Below are positions 48,829-58,248 of a stretch of 64,000 nt of DNA, in pieces (within the stretch, counting starts at the first letter, position 1; each line of letters opens with the position of its first letter). Source of the stretch: Weeksella virosa DSM 16922 (lineage in GTDB: Bacteria; Bacteroidota; Bacteroidia; Flavobacteriales; Weeksellaceae); the NCBI RefSeq assembly GCF_000189415.1, contig NC_015144.1, forward strand, positions 1,281,001-1,345,000. Direction: 5' to 3'. A program made the translations under genes and the position numbers. The notes under the pieces were generated by a model. It was not told where the DNA came from. It saw only the letters and a program-made list of their open reading frames with translations, and searched no databases.

Positions 48829-50313
48829 CTATTGTACAATAAATTTAGATGTATAAACTTCACCTGTTCCAAGCCTGAAAACTCCTAAATATAGACCTGA
48901 GTCTAATGAAGCAATAGATAATTTACCAGAATTTTTTATTGGGCTTTCTATAACTACTCGTCCATAAAGGTCAATTATCTGTACTTCACCAGCAGAAGTA
49001 TTATGAGGTAAACGATAGAGTAAATTTTTGTTGTTGACGACCGTTACAAATTTTTTTGTACTAGAGCTTGTTGTGCTCATGTCTTGGGCGCTTTTGGCAA
49101 CTTCTACCAAAAATTGTAAACCTAATTTTGCAAATTTTTCTGCCTGAAAACTATTTCCAGTCACACTATATCGGTCATTTACAGAATGAATATTTCTGTT
49201 GTAATCCTCAAACTTCGATTCGAATGGGAAAGCTGCTGCATAGCCGTTACGCGCCCAACTTTCATGGTCAGAGCAAGCATAATTACACTTGGTGAATCCG
49301 AAACTTATCGGATGCGGAGAGTTGGATGAATTGTAGTGTTCTAGCAATTCTATCAAAAAAAGATTAAGATTATTGTCGATATAAGAATCGGTTGTGAGGT
49401 ATAAATCATTTTCAGAACCTTGATAATTGGTCATATCAAACTGTACATAGCCCAAAACTTTTTTACCCAGATTTTTGTAGTGAGCAGCAATTTCTTTCGA
49501 CCCGACTAAACCAACTTCTTCTGCGCTATATGCCATGATCTGAATGGTTTTTTGAGGTTTAAAGTTGTTTTCTATCAACACCCTTAGAACTTCGGTAATT
49601 GTTGCAATCCCGCTCGCATTATCATCAGCACCAGGAGCCGGAGAATTTGGATTGATGTAACTATTAGACGTGATACTGTCTGCATGTCCACCAATAATTA
49701 CCAATTCATTACTATTTTCACTCCCGTCAATCGTCAAAATAACCGAAGGCATAGGTGTGTTGGTGTGTTGATATAAAGACAAATGAATGTCAGTTCTCCC
49801 ACTTTTGTCAACGATTGATTGCCACTTGTTCAGAATAAACTCCATTGCAGGAATTGCCTGACTAGAGGTATGAAACCGAGTGCCGAAATTTTCTAATTCT
49901 ATGATAGTTTCTTCTATTTTTGTAGGATTAGTTTTCGATAAAAGTTGATTAATAATGGCCTGCTCGGTAATTGTGAACAAAGCAACTTGCTCACGAGTTT
50001 CTGTATTTTTATACAAATAATCTTGTGATTCTAAGGCAGAAAAATGACGAACATAAGCAGGTCCGTGTAAGTGTAATTCGTTTTCGAAAGCAACAGTCAA
50101 CGATTCTGGAAGGTAAACTGCCGCAACATTCTGGTGAGTTTGTAGAATTTTTACCTGATTAGGATACATTAATTGCAAATTCTCGGCCTGCGAGGCATCC
50201 ATCGTTGCGTAAAGATAGTCACTTGAGGTGGACTGAAAACCCGTAGATTCTTGAGCATTTACGATAGAGGCGATAGCTATAAATGAAGCGAGTAAACTGT
50301 TTCTTAATTTCAT
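48829..50313 (-). CDS. Secreted M28 aminopeptidase with T9SS C-terminal sorting domain
   Basis: 494 residues. Signal peptide to about residue 20; propeptide-like region; M28 di-zinc peptidase (~200-410) with G-G-H-A-D-S near 209, G-A-D-D-N-A-S-G near 229, Y-S-A-E-E-V-G near 264 and a final His in N-I-H-S-V-N-D near 381. The last ~75 residues (L-L-Y-R-L-P ... V-Q-I-I-D-L-Y-G-R-V-V ... L-x-S-G-L-Y-L-G-V-F ... K-F-I-V-Q) form a type A Por sorting domain, so it is exported by T9SS and probably anchored or released at the surface. Confidence 0.9.
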   Translation of the reverse strand: MKLRNSLLASFIAIASIVNAQESTGFQSTSSDYLYATMDASQAENLQLMYPNQVKILQTHQNVAAVYLPESLTVAFENELHLHGPAYVRHFSALESQDYLYKNTETREQVALFTITEQAIINQLLSKTNPTKIEETIIELENFGTRFHTSSQAIPAMEFILNKWQSIVDKSGRTDIHLSLYQHTNTPMPSVILTIDGSENSNELVIIGGHADSITSNSYINPNSPAPGADDNASGIATITEVLRVLIENNFKPQKTIQIMAYSAEEVGLVGSKEIAAHYKNLGKKVLGYVQFDMTNYQGSENDLYLTTDSYIDNNLNLFLIELLEHYNSSNSPHPISFGFTKCNYACSDHESWARNGYAAAFPFESKFEDYNRNIHSVNDRYSVTGNSFQAEKFAKLGLQFLVEVAKSAQDMSTTSSSTKKFVTVVNNKNLLYRLPHNTSAGEVQIIDLYGRVVIESPIKNSGKLSIASLDSGLYLGVFRLGTGEVYTSKFIVQ

Positions 50314-50326
50314 ATGATGTTTACTT

Positions 50327-51004
50327 TCAGTGTGTTAGTTGAAAACGAATATAGGTGATTTTTTTGTTTTCTTCGAGAAATTTAGATTCGTAAAAAGTTT
50401 GTACTTCGGTAACAATAGGCGGAATATCCGCATGATCAGGGTGATACACATCATGTGAAGACTGTAAAACTCTGTGTCCTTCGGCCTGTAAAATCCCATG
50501 TGTGTAACCGTGTAAAAATTCTGAATCCGTTTTTAGATTGACTGTACCATCTTTGGTTAGAATCGATGCGTATTTCGCTAAAAAAGATGGGTGAGTAAGT
50601 CGATGCTTGGTTCGTCTGAATTTGATTTGAGGGTCTGGAAAAGTTATCCATATTTCATTAACCTCTCCTTTATCAAATAAATAATCAATCAGCTCTATTT
50701 GGGTACGAACAAAACCAACATTTTGTAAGTTTTCATCTTTAGCAGTTTTTGCTCCACGCCAAAAACGCGCCCCTTTAATATCAATACCAATAAAATTTTT
50801 ATTTGGTTCTCGCCTTGACATCGCTATTGTGTATTCTCCTTTACCACAGCCTAATTCTAAAACGATAGGATGATCGTTTTTGAAAAATTCTTGTCGCCAT
50901 TTTCCTTTCAATGAAAAATCATTAATTACCTCATCACGAGTTGGTTGCACAACATGTTTAAAAGTCTTGTTTTCCTCGAACCTTCTGATTTTATCTTTCC
51001 CCAT
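50327..51004 (-). CDS. trmB: tRNA (guanine46-N7)-methyltransferase
   Basis: 225 residues. SAM motif V-L-E-L-G-C-G-K-G-E-Y near 49-58, N-F-I-G-I-D-I-K-G near 70, W-I-T-F-P-D-P-Q-x-K near 118-127 (TrmB signature F-P-D-P), and T-D-S-E near 160. Makes m7G46 in the tRNA variable loop. Lies 13 nt upstream of the M28 peptidase gene on the same strand. Confidence 0.92.
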   Translation of the reverse strand: MGKDKIRRFEENKTFKHVVQPTRDEVINDFSLKGKWRQEFFKNDHPIVLELGCGKGEYTIAMSRREPNKNFIGIDIKGARFWRGAKTAKDENLQNVGFVRTQIELIDYLFDKGEVNEIWITFPDPQIKFRRTKHRLTHPSFLAKYASILTKDGTVNLKTDSEFLHGYTHGILQAEGHRVLQSSHDVYHPDHADIPPIVTEVQTFYESKFLEENKKITYIRFQLTH

Positions 51005-51126
51005 CGAATAAAATTTTTGCGAAATTAGAGCTTTTTTATCAACTATAAAACTAACAAATAATAATCCTTCTCCTTTGAAATAAGAAAAGGTTTTCTATTT
51101 TTGTAACATTAAAAACAATCGTTATT

Positions 51127-51549
51127 ATGGATTTTATAAAACAATTACACAGTGGATGGGCATATCTTGTATTGCTTATGGGGGTCGTATTTTTGGTAAG
51201 TACATTGGTGTACGCAATCTCGAAAAAACCAACCGACAATGCTATTCGAAAAATTAGCCTAATTACTACAATCGTCTTCCATGTTCAACTATTAGTAGGA
51301 TTTGTTACTTTCTTTATTACAGGAAGATACAAACTATTTGCAGATATGGGGAGTGTAATGAAAGATGAAGTTACCAGACTTCTGACGGTAGAACATCCGA
51401 TGATGATGATAGCAGGAATTATTTTTATGACAATCGCTAATGCAAAATTAAAACGTTCGTCAACCGTAGGGTTTAATGTGGTTTTATTGGCGTTGATAGC
51501 CTTGGTAGTTATCGTATCGAGAATTCCTTGGCAACTGTGGCATGGATAA
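51127..51549 (+). CDS. Four-helix membrane protein with conserved His residues
   Basis: 140 residues; hydrophobic segments at about 12-31, 45-65, 90-107 and 113-131. L-H-S-G-W-A-Y at the start, H-V-Q-L near 56 and V-E-H-P-M-M near 88 place three His in or beside helices, a pattern reminiscent of small haem b-binding membrane proteins, but no family is recognised and this is a guess. Monocistronic appearance. Confidence 0.6.
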   Translation: MDFIKQLHSGWAYLVLLMGVVFLVSTLVYAISKKPTDNAIRKISLITTIVFHVQLLVGFVTFFITGRYKLFADMGSVMKDEVTRLLTVEHPMMMIAGIIFMTIANAKLKRSSTVGFNVVLLALIALVVIVSRIPWQLWHG

Positions 51550-51634
51550 AATTCAAACTGTTAAATGCAAGATAAGTTAATTGTTTGGCATCGGATTTGT
51601 GAATATCTGTACCGAACCAATACAATAATTAAAG

Positions 51635-52111
51635 ATGAAAGCATTATACAAAATATTTATTTTCTTTAGCTTATTTGGTTTCTATAAGACTGTACAAGCA
51701 CAAAATTTCCATTCGTCAACAACCAAAGTAGAGTACGATCATCAATCGAGTGTACTCAATGTAACTTCACGATTTCTGACAAATGATTTAGAGCAAGTAG
51801 TAGGTGAGAAAATAAGTAATAAAGCTAATTTCGAGTCTAAATTGAAAAGCTATATTGGGAACAGAATGGTTTTATCTGTTAATGGAGTAACGCTGGGGGT
51901 TTCTTATATAGGTTTCCAGACCAATGATAAGATGACACGCGTTTATCTAAAAGCCGAAAACGTTTCCAAACCAACAAGTATTTCATTAAAAATGACGATG
52001 CTAACAGACGTTTTTGCTGATCAACAGAACATGATTTCTTTTGATATCAGTGGCGTAAGGAAAAGCTTTACAACAAGTCGTGGAAACGAAACTGCAAGCT
52101 TGAAACTATAG
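51635..52111 (+). CDS. Secreted DUF6702-like protein
   Basis: 158 residues with signal peptide (V-Q-A-Q near 20-23). H-S-S-T-T-K-V-E-Y-D, L-N-V-T-S-R-F-L-T-N-D-L-E and a beta-rich remainder fit the DUF6702 family of flavobacterial periplasmic or surface proteins. Function unknown. Followed by a terminator. Confidence 0.65.
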   Translation: MKALYKIFIFFSLFGFYKTVQAQNFHSSTTKVEYDHQSSVLNVTSRFLTNDLEQVVGEKISNKANFESKLKSYIGNRMVLSVNGVTLGVSYIGFQTNDKMTRVYLKAENVSKPTSISLKMTMLTDVFADQQNMISFDISGVRKSFTTSRGNETASLKL

Positions 52112-52132
52112 AAATGTAAACCCTAGAATAGC

Positions 52133-52163
52133 AAAGCCCTTCAGATTTCTGAAGGGCTTTTTT
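52133..52163. terminator. Bidirectional terminator
   Basis: AAAGCCCTTCAG-ATTT-CTGAAGGGCTTT with T-run, between convergent genes. Confidence 0.85.
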
Positions 52164-52178
52164 ATATTTTTTAGAGTG

Positions 52179-53432
52179 TCAATAATTTGTTCGTATAAGA
52201 TTGAGTAATTTCTCGTGCTCGTTACGGACTTGTGACAAAGGTCGAGTACTATTATTACTCATTAAACTAAAAATATAGGTTTTGCCAGAGTTGGTTTTCA
52301 GATAACCACTCAAGGTAACCGTATTCGAAAGCGTACCTGTTTTACCAAACATATAAGCATTTTTGCTACGGTAACGAGATTTCAGAGTCCCCGATTTGCC
52401 ACCAACAGCCATCAAATCTAGAATCTCTTCTTCGGGTAGTTTTTTGTATAATTTGTCTAGAATTTGAACAATCGATTTCGGGCTGAATAAATTATACCTA
52501 GAAAGACCCGAACCATCAATCCATCGAGGAGCTTGACTTAAATTTTGCAATTCATTCTTTAGGAGATTAGCAATTAATTTCTCACTTCCAATTTCCATAG
52601 AACGCTCGGCAGAAGCAGCAATCAATAATTGTTCGGCCAAAAAATTATCACTTTCTTCCATCATATATTTTGCGACCGAATGCCACGGTCGACTGTAGAG
52701 AATTTTAGCCTTTTTGGGTATTTCTGTAAATGTTAACGAAATTTCTTTATCTAAGACCGAAGATAAAATCTCTCTTGTAAGTTCGGGCGAAGTGATATAC
52801 GGTATTTTTATATTAGATTTATGTGGAGCGAAATAAAATGTGTTTCGATGAAATTCACGCGCAAAACTTCTCTTTTCAGAAGTAACCTTGTCTTCGAAAT
52901 ATCTTGGTGATGCCGAGATCGATTTTCCTGTCCTGCCAAAGTAAACCAAGTTTTCTTGGATCGGGAAAGGAGAACGTTCGGGCGCATAATCGCTAGCATA
53001 ATCATCCCACGACCAACCATTGCCGAAAGGAGAATCATCGAAAGCAGGAGCGTGGTATATGAGGTTTTTAGTAGAATTCTTTAGAAAGTTTAATACCCGC
53101 TGATTGTCGAATTTTGGATGCAAAAAAGTAGGGTCTCCAGTACCCTGAAAATGTAGCTCGCTATCGGTTTCGTAATAAAAAATGCCCGGAATAGAATCTT
53201 TCATCACTGTCGCAACTGCATATAAAGTTGCAATTTTTGTGTTGGATGCAGGTAAAAAATAAGAAATTCCGTTGTAAGAAAAAACTTCTTTTTGGGTGTC
53301 GATATCATATAAATAGAAACCAACTTGCTGATCATCATAAAAAGAAGATTGCAAACTCCGCTCGATTAGTTCATTTTGGGCAAACGAAAAATAACATCCC
53401 AAAAAAAGAAGCAAACAATAGGTGTTTTTCAC
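52179..53432 (-). CDS. dacB: D-alanyl-D-alanine carboxypeptidase/endopeptidase (PBP4, peptidase S13)
   Basis: 417 residues with signal peptide (S-F-A-Q near 16-19). Active-site tetrad S-N-T-K near residue 63 in P-A-S-N-T-K-I-A-T-L, S-D-N near 265 (second motif), K-S-G-T near 343 and K-T-G-T near 360 (third motif). Trims or cleaves peptidoglycan cross-links in the periplasm. Starts 1 nt after the mscS-like gene stop on the same strand, so the two are an operon. Confidence 0.88.
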   Translation of the reverse strand: MKNTYCLLLFLGCYFSFAQNELIERSLQSSFYDDQQVGFYLYDIDTQKEVFSYNGISYFLPASNTKIATLYAVATVMKDSIPGIFYYETDSELHFQGTGDPTFLHPKFDNQRVLNFLKNSTKNLIYHAPAFDDSPFGNGWSWDDYASDYAPERSPFPIQENLVYFGRTGKSISASPRYFEDKVTSEKRSFAREFHRNTFYFAPHKSNIKIPYITSPELTREILSSVLDKEISLTFTEIPKKAKILYSRPWHSVAKYMMEESDNFLAEQLLIAASAERSMEIGSEKLIANLLKNELQNLSQAPRWIDGSGLSRYNLFSPKSIVQILDKLYKKLPEEEILDLMAVGGKSGTLKSRYRSKNAYMFGKTGTLSNTVTLSGYLKTNSGKTYIFSLMSNNSTRPLSQVRNEHEKLLNLIRTNY

Positions 53433-53433
53433 T

Positions 53434-54351
53434 TTAATCTTTTGGGTTTATTGGGTTGGGGCTTGTATTGGGCAGAATCATTTGGGTATGTGGATATGGA
53501 ATAGAAATGTTATTTTGGTCTAATGCATATTTCACATTGCGATGTATCTCCCAATAAGCTGTCCAATAGTCAGAGTTCTTTACATAACAACGTACAGCTA
53601 GATCGACACTGCTGTCGCTAAATTTCAGGATTTCTACCGTTTTGGCTTGATTTTGATCTACAAGAGGATGTGAGTCTAGAACATTGATTAACACTTTTTT
53701 AGCTAGATCGAAATCATCATCATACGAAATACCAACTTCTATGTCGAGGCGTCTAAACTCTCTTATAGAGTAGTTGATAATCGGATTATTGAAAACACTG
53801 GCATTGGGCAAGGTAATAACTTGTCCTTTTACGGTGTGTAGGATGGTGTAGAGAATACTAATAGAGTCGACAGTTCCTTCATTATTTTGCGAAACAATAT
53901 AGTCACCAACCTTAAAAGGTTTGAAGAGAATGATTAATATTCCGCCAGCAAAATTTGCCAAAGAACCCTGTAAAGCCAAACCAATTGCCAGGCCGACTCC
54001 ACCTAAAGCTGCGATAAAAGCCGAAACATTGAGACCTAATCGGTTGATGACAAAAATAATTACGATGGTTTTTAAGAGAATATTGATAATCGGAATCGCA
54101 AAAAGACGTATAGAAACATCAATGTTCAATGCAATCATTCGTCTATCGATGAGGTTTTTTATTTTCTTCGATAACCAGAATCCAACAACCAAAATAAATA
54201 TAGCCGTAAGTAAAGCCCAGCTAATTTGTCCGCCTTTTTCGATCAAGAATTCGGTAATTCTTTCCATTGTTTTTATGGGGCGTGTAATGGCCTCTTCGAT
54301 ACTATGAGGAGGATCTTGTAGTTGTGGTGTTTGTGTAAGAAAAGGAATCAT
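53434..54351 (-). CDS. mscS: Small-conductance mechanosensitive channel (MscS family)
   Basis: 305 residues from ATG 54351; the ATG at 54378 falls in the predicted promoter. Three membrane segments (~42-62, ~83-105, ~108-130); TM3 shows the Gly/Ala-packed A-A-L-G-G-V-G-L-A-I-G-L-A-L-Q-G-S-L-A-N-F pore helix of MscS, followed by the beta domain (K-P-F-K-V-G-D-Y-I) and a mixed C-terminal domain. Releases osmolytes on hypo-osmotic shock. Confidence 0.9.
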   Translation of the reverse strand: MIPFLTQTPQLQDPPHSIEEAITRPIKTMERITEFLIEKGGQISWALLTAIFILVVGFWLSKKIKNLIDRRMIALNIDVSIRLFAIPIINILLKTIVIIFVINRLGLNVSAFIAALGGVGLAIGLALQGSLANFAGGILIILFKPFKVGDYIVSQNNEGTVDSISILYTILHTVKGQVITLPNASVFNNPIINYSIREFRRLDIEVGISYDDDFDLAKKVLINVLDSHPLVDQNQAKTVEILKFSDSSVDLAVRCYVKNSDYWTAYWEIHRNVKYALDQNNISIPYPHTQMILPNTSPNPINPKD

Positions 54352-54375
54352 ATTTTTTGATTGAATAATTTTTGT

Positions 54376-54383
54376 CAAAAATA
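54376..54383 (-). promoter_or_regulatory. -7 box (TATTTTTG on minus strand) of mscS-dacB operon
   Basis: CAAAAATA on the plus strand reads TATTTTTG on the minus strand; ends 24 nt before ATG 54351. Confidence 0.5.
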
Positions 54384-54552
54384 TAATCTATACCTTGTAT
54401 TTCCTTAGATTTTGAGTAGATTATACATACTTTAACATTTTTTTATACAAAGCATTTCTCAAAAAAGTTATTCATTTTCATGGTCTTATCAAAAATAAAA
54501 CCTATCTTTATTTGAAAGTAATATATATTAACCTATAAAACTGTAAAAAATT

Positions 54553-55872
54553 ATGTCAGTAAATATTTTCGACCTTGTAAAAGGATACATAACTCCAGAG
54601 CTGGTAAACAATGCCGCTACTACCTTTGGAGAAAGCGAGTCAGGAATTTCTAAAGCACTCTCTGCTTTTATACCATTGGTTTTGGGTGGATTGATAAATA
54701 AACACCACGATTCACCAAATATATTAGATCAAGTAAAACAACTGGGTAGCCAGTTTTCTGCGTCGAATGATGTTCATCAATTGACAAGCCAACCACTTGT
54801 ACAATCGCTTTTGGCGAGTATTTTCGGAGAGAAACAAAACGGAATAGTTTCAAAGATTGCAGAATTTGCAGGAATATCTGATACATCATCCAATCAATTA
54901 CTCAACTTAGCAGCAGCATTAGGATTTGGTGGGCTCGGTAAATATGCCAACGATCAAAATCTAAATACTAATCAGTTTTCTGATTTGCTTGGATCATCAA
55001 GTACAAAATTGGCAGCTTTATTACCAACAGGTTTAAGTTTAGGAGCATTGGGCTTAGGAGGCTTAGGAAATCTTTTCGATAATGCAACAGAAACTATTTC
55101 TGAAAAAGCACATAATGTGCAAGAAAGCGTAACGAAACAAGTGCACAAAACCTCAGAAGATGTAAAAGAGAAATACAATCAAGTACGTGATCAAGTAAGA
55201 GAAGAAGCGCCTTATCAGGGTAGAGAAACTACAAACGAGAAAGGTGGGGGAGGTTTCCTTAAGTGGTTTATTCCGCTCGTTATTTTATTATTGATTGGCT
55301 ATTTACTCTATAATTGGCTTGGGAAAAAAGAAGATAAAACGTTAGTAGAAGATCCGGCACATGTAGAAAATACCGGAGTAGTAACTACACCAACAGCAAG
55401 AGAAGAAGCAACATTTGATTTGGATGGATTAACAATCAAAGGATACAAAGATGGCTTAGAAGATCAACTGATAAGATTTATAAAATCGGATGACTACAAA
55501 AACGCTACAGAAGAATCACTAAAAGATAAATGGTTCAATTTTGATAATGTAAACTTCGAGTTTAATTCGACCGACCAACTAGAGGCTGGCTCTCATGAGC
55601 AATTAGAAAACTTGGCTGCAATCCTGAAAAAGTTTCCAGAATCGAAAATAAAAATCGGTGCATATTCAGATAAAAAGGGAGACGATAATATCAATAAAGA
55701 AGTTTCGCAAAAACGTGCAGATTTCTTGAAAACCGAATTGGGCAAACTAGGCGTTGGTGAGCAAGTAGTTTCAGCAGAAGGATATGGCGAAGAATTTGCA
55801 ACTGTACCGGAAACTGCATCAGACGAAGAAAGAGCTGTCGATAGAAAAATGGCTCTACGTTTTACGAAATAA
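54553..55872 (+). CDS. DUF937 - transmembrane - OmpA-like domain protein
   Basis: 439 residues. N-terminal ~150 residues are a DUF937-type helical domain (D-L-V-K-G-Y-I-T-P-E-L, repeated L-x2-G-G-L-x-N), a glycine/leucine-rich stretch, an amphipathic coiled region ~185-220, one membrane segment ~232-250, then an OmpA-like domain (F-E-F-N-S-T-D-Q-L near 344 to G-Y-G-E-E near 417). Likely an inner-membrane protein with its OmpA domain in the periplasm contacting peptidoglycan. The DUF937 part has no known function. Confidence 0.8.
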   Translation: MSVNIFDLVKGYITPELVNNAATTFGESESGISKALSAFIPLVLGGLINKHHDSPNILDQVKQLGSQFSASNDVHQLTSQPLVQSLLASIFGEKQNGIVSKIAEFAGISDTSSNQLLNLAAALGFGGLGKYANDQNLNTNQFSDLLGSSSTKLAALLPTGLSLGALGLGGLGNLFDNATETISEKAHNVQESVTKQVHKTSEDVKEKYNQVRDQVREEAPYQGRETTNEKGGGGFLKWFIPLVILLLIGYLLYNWLGKKEDKTLVEDPAHVENTGVVTTPTAREEATFDLDGLTIKGYKDGLEDQLIRFIKSDDYKNATEESLKDKWFNFDNVNFEFNSTDQLEAGSHEQLENLAAILKKFPESKIKIGAYSDKKGDDNINKEVSQKRADFLKTELGKLGVGEQVVSAEGYGEEFATVPETASDEERAVDRKMALRFTK

Positions 55873-55897
55873 TAATCCTTTAAATAATAAGATTCAA

Positions 55898-55924
55898 AAG
55901 ACAGCTTTTTTTAGGCTGTCTTTT
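55898..55924 (+). terminator. Intrinsic terminator after DUF937/OmpA gene
   Basis: AAAGACAGC ... GCTGTCTTT stem with T-run that doubles as part of the next promoter. Confidence 0.75.
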
Positions 55925-55958
55925 TTTGTACATAAAACAGAAACTTCAATTATCTTTG
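55925..55958 (+). promoter_or_regulatory. Promoter TTTG-N22-TATCTTTG of tgt, leaderless
   Basis: TTTG 55925-55928, TATCTTTG 55951-55958; the box ends 6 nt before ATG 55965, so transcription should start almost at the initiation codon. Confidence 0.65.
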
Positions 55959-55964
55959 TACTCT

Positions 55965-57095
55965 ATGAAATTTTCGATTGAACAAAGAGATCCATTGTCT
56001 AAAGCACGCGCTGCAGTGGTTACTACAGATCATGGAGAGATTGAAACGCCTATTTTTATGCCAGTAGGCACTGTAGGTACGGTTAAAGCCGTGCAACAAA
56101 AAGAGTTGGTTAGCGACATCAATGCACAAATAATACTAGGAAATACCTATCATCTGTATCTGAGACCAGGAACAGAAATTCTTCATAAAGCAGGGGGCTT
56201 GCATCAATTCATGAATTGGGAGAAACCGATACTCACCGATAGTGGAGGATTTCAGGTTTTTTCTTTAGCATCGAGTAGGAAAAAATCAGAAAATGGAGTC
56301 CGTTTCAAGTCTCATATCGATGGATCCTATCACTTATTTACGCCAGAAAAATCAATGGAAATTCAACGATATATCGGTGGCGATATTATAATGGCTTTCG
56401 ACGAGTTGACAGGTATACCTGCAGAATATCACGATGCAAAGCGTGCCATGAATGTTACTCATCGATGGTTAGAGCGCTGTAGAGTCTGGTTGGATAATAA
56501 TCCAGAATTTTATAAACACAAACAAACTTTGTTTCCGATTGTCCAAGGTAATGATTTCAAAGATTTGCGCCAAGAATCAGCAAAGTATATTTCAGATTTC
56601 AATGCAGAAGGAAATGCCATCGGAGGCTTATCGGTTGGTGAGCCAGAAGAAGTAATGTACGAAATGACAGATCTTGTAACGGATATCCTACCAAAAGAAA
56701 AACCACGTTATTTGATGGGTGTCGGGACCCCATGGAATATTCTAGAAGGAATCGCATTGGGGGTTGATATGTTCGATTGTGTGATGCCAACCAGAAATGC
56801 ACGCAATGGAATGCTCTTTACATGGAACGGTGTGATGAATATGAAAAATGCTAAATGGAAAGATAATTTCGATGCACTGGATGAAAACGGAACTAGTTTC
56901 GTCGATCATTATTATTCAAAAGCTTATGTGCGACATCTATTCAATGCGCAAGAATTTCTGGGTAAACAAATTGCATCATTACATAACTTGGCTTTTTATC
57001 TAGATTTGGTGCGTGTAGCTAGAGAACATCTCTTAGCAGGAGATTTTACTCAATGGAAAAATCAAATCATACCGCAACTAAAAACACGTCTGTAA
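55965..57095 (+). CDS. tgt: tRNA-guanine (queuine) transglycosylase lacking the zinc cysteines
   Basis: 376 residues from ATG 55965. Exchanges G34 for preQ1 in tRNAs with GUN anticodons. Active-site D-S-G-G-F-Q-V-F near 88-95, G-G-L-S-V-G-E near 222, G-V-D-M-F-D-C-V-x-P-T-R-N-A-R-N-G near 265-281 (nucleophile Asp). Where E. coli TGT has C-x-C-x2-C, this protein has G-x-S-x2-D (around 56889-56904); the fourth ligand His in L-H-N-L is kept. lptG starts 1 nt after the stop. Confidence 0.9.
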   Translation: MKFSIEQRDPLSKARAAVVTTDHGEIETPIFMPVGTVGTVKAVQQKELVSDINAQIILGNTYHLYLRPGTEILHKAGGLHQFMNWEKPILTDSGGFQVFSLASSRKKSENGVRFKSHIDGSYHLFTPEKSMEIQRYIGGDIIMAFDELTGIPAEYHDAKRAMNVTHRWLERCRVWLDNNPEFYKHKQTLFPIVQGNDFKDLRQESAKYISDFNAEGNAIGGLSVGEPEEVMYEMTDLVTDILPKEKPRYLMGVGTPWNILEGIALGVDMFDCVMPTRNARNGMLFTWNGVMNMKNAKWKDNFDALDENGTSFVDHYYSKAYVRHLFNAQEFLGKQIASLHNLAFYLDLVRVAREHLLAGDFTQWKNQIIPQLKTRL

Positions 57096-57096
57096 A

Positions 57097-58194
57097 TTGA
57101 AAATATTAGATAAGTATATTGTAAAGAATTTTTTGGGCACTTTCTTTTTCATGGTGCTCATCCTTACTTCAATTGCAATAATTATCGATTTCACCCAAAA
57201 GTTAGATCGTATAGATAGTACAGGATCTACGGTAACAGAAGCTCTTATACACTTTTACCCATATTGGGGAGTATGGATTGTGAATACGTTTTTGCCCGTC
57301 GCGGTTTTTATATCGGTAATCTATTTCACTTCGAGGCTAACAGCACAAACAGAAATCGTTGGGATGCTCTCGGGCGGGATAAGCTTCTATCGATTAACGC
57401 GACCTTACGTTATTGTAGCGGCAGGGTTGGCTTTTACGGCTATGATGGTGAACAATGTAGTTTTGCCTTGGGCGAATATCAAAAAAAACAAATACCAATA
57501 CGAGCATTTATTGAGTATGCGTGCTCGAAAAGAATACTATAAACAACAGGTAATTTCTGCACAAATCTCATCTAATGAATATGTTTTTGTAGAAAGTTAT
57601 GATCGGATAGAAAAGCGAAGCGATTCCTACTTCTTGTACCAAAAATTCGATTCGGTACAATTAAAAGAACAGATAATGGCCTCATCTTTTACCTGGGATG
57701 ACAAAGACTCTAGCTATATCCTACAAAATGTTTTCGAGAGAAAAGTTCTAAGTCCGAAAAAAGATTCCATTGCATATTTATCATCCAAAAAAATAAAACT
57801 CAAAGCTACACCCGATGAAATTCTACCAGAGGGCTATGTGGCCGAAACCATGAATTCTTTCGAGCTGATGAAATTCATAGAGTCTCAAAAAAACAAAGGA
57901 TCTGCCAATGTTGTCGTTTACGAGAATGAGCTGCAGCAGCGTGTAAGTTCGCCTTTTTCTACTTTTATTCTAACAATTCTGGCGCTAAGTTTATCTTCTA
58001 AAAAAAGAAGAGGAGGAATCGGAGTGAATCTTGCGGTGGGAATTACACTCGCTTTTGTTTACATCTTTTTCAGTCAAATTGCAACAACATTTTCAGAACA
58101 AGGATATGTAACGCCATTTGTAGCCGCATGGATTCCGAATGTCGTGTTCGGATTACTGACAACATTTTTATATTTCAGAAGAGCACAATCTTAG
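57097..58194 (+). CDS. lptG: LptF/LptG family lipopolysaccharide export permease
   Basis: 365 residues starting at TTG, 1 nt after the tgt stop. M-K-I-L-D-K-Y-I-V-K-N-F opening, membrane segments near 12-33, 55-77, 100-120 at the N-terminus and three more near 287-360, with a periplasmic domain between them: the YjgP/YjgQ layout. The tgt-lptG order is common in Bacteroidota. Part of the LPS transport ABC system with LptB elsewhere. Confidence 0.85.
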   Translation: MKILDKYIVKNFLGTFFFMVLILTSIAIIIDFTQKLDRIDSTGSTVTEALIHFYPYWGVWIVNTFLPVAVFISVIYFTSRLTAQTEIVGMLSGGISFYRLTRPYVIVAAGLAFTAMMVNNVVLPWANIKKNKYQYEHLLSMRARKEYYKQQVISAQISSNEYVFVESYDRIEKRSDSYFLYQKFDSVQLKEQIMASSFTWDDKDSSYILQNVFERKVLSPKKDSIAYLSSKKIKLKATPDEILPEGYVAETMNSFELMKFIESQKNKGSANVVVYENELQQRVSSPFSTFILTILALSLSSKKRRGGIGVNLAVGITLAFVYIFFSQIATTFSEQGYVTPFVAAWIPNVVFGLLTTFLYFRRAQS

Positions 58195-58219
58195 GCTTTT
58201 ATATAAAAAAAATATATCG

Positions 58220-58227
58220 TAATTTTG
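58220..58227 (+). promoter_or_regulatory. -7 box TAATTTTG of thrS block
   Basis: Exact TAnnTTTG match 21 nt before ATG 58249; it overlaps the alternative in-frame TTG 58225. Confidence 0.55.
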
Positions 58228-58248
58228 CACTTTAAATACCCTTTAAAA

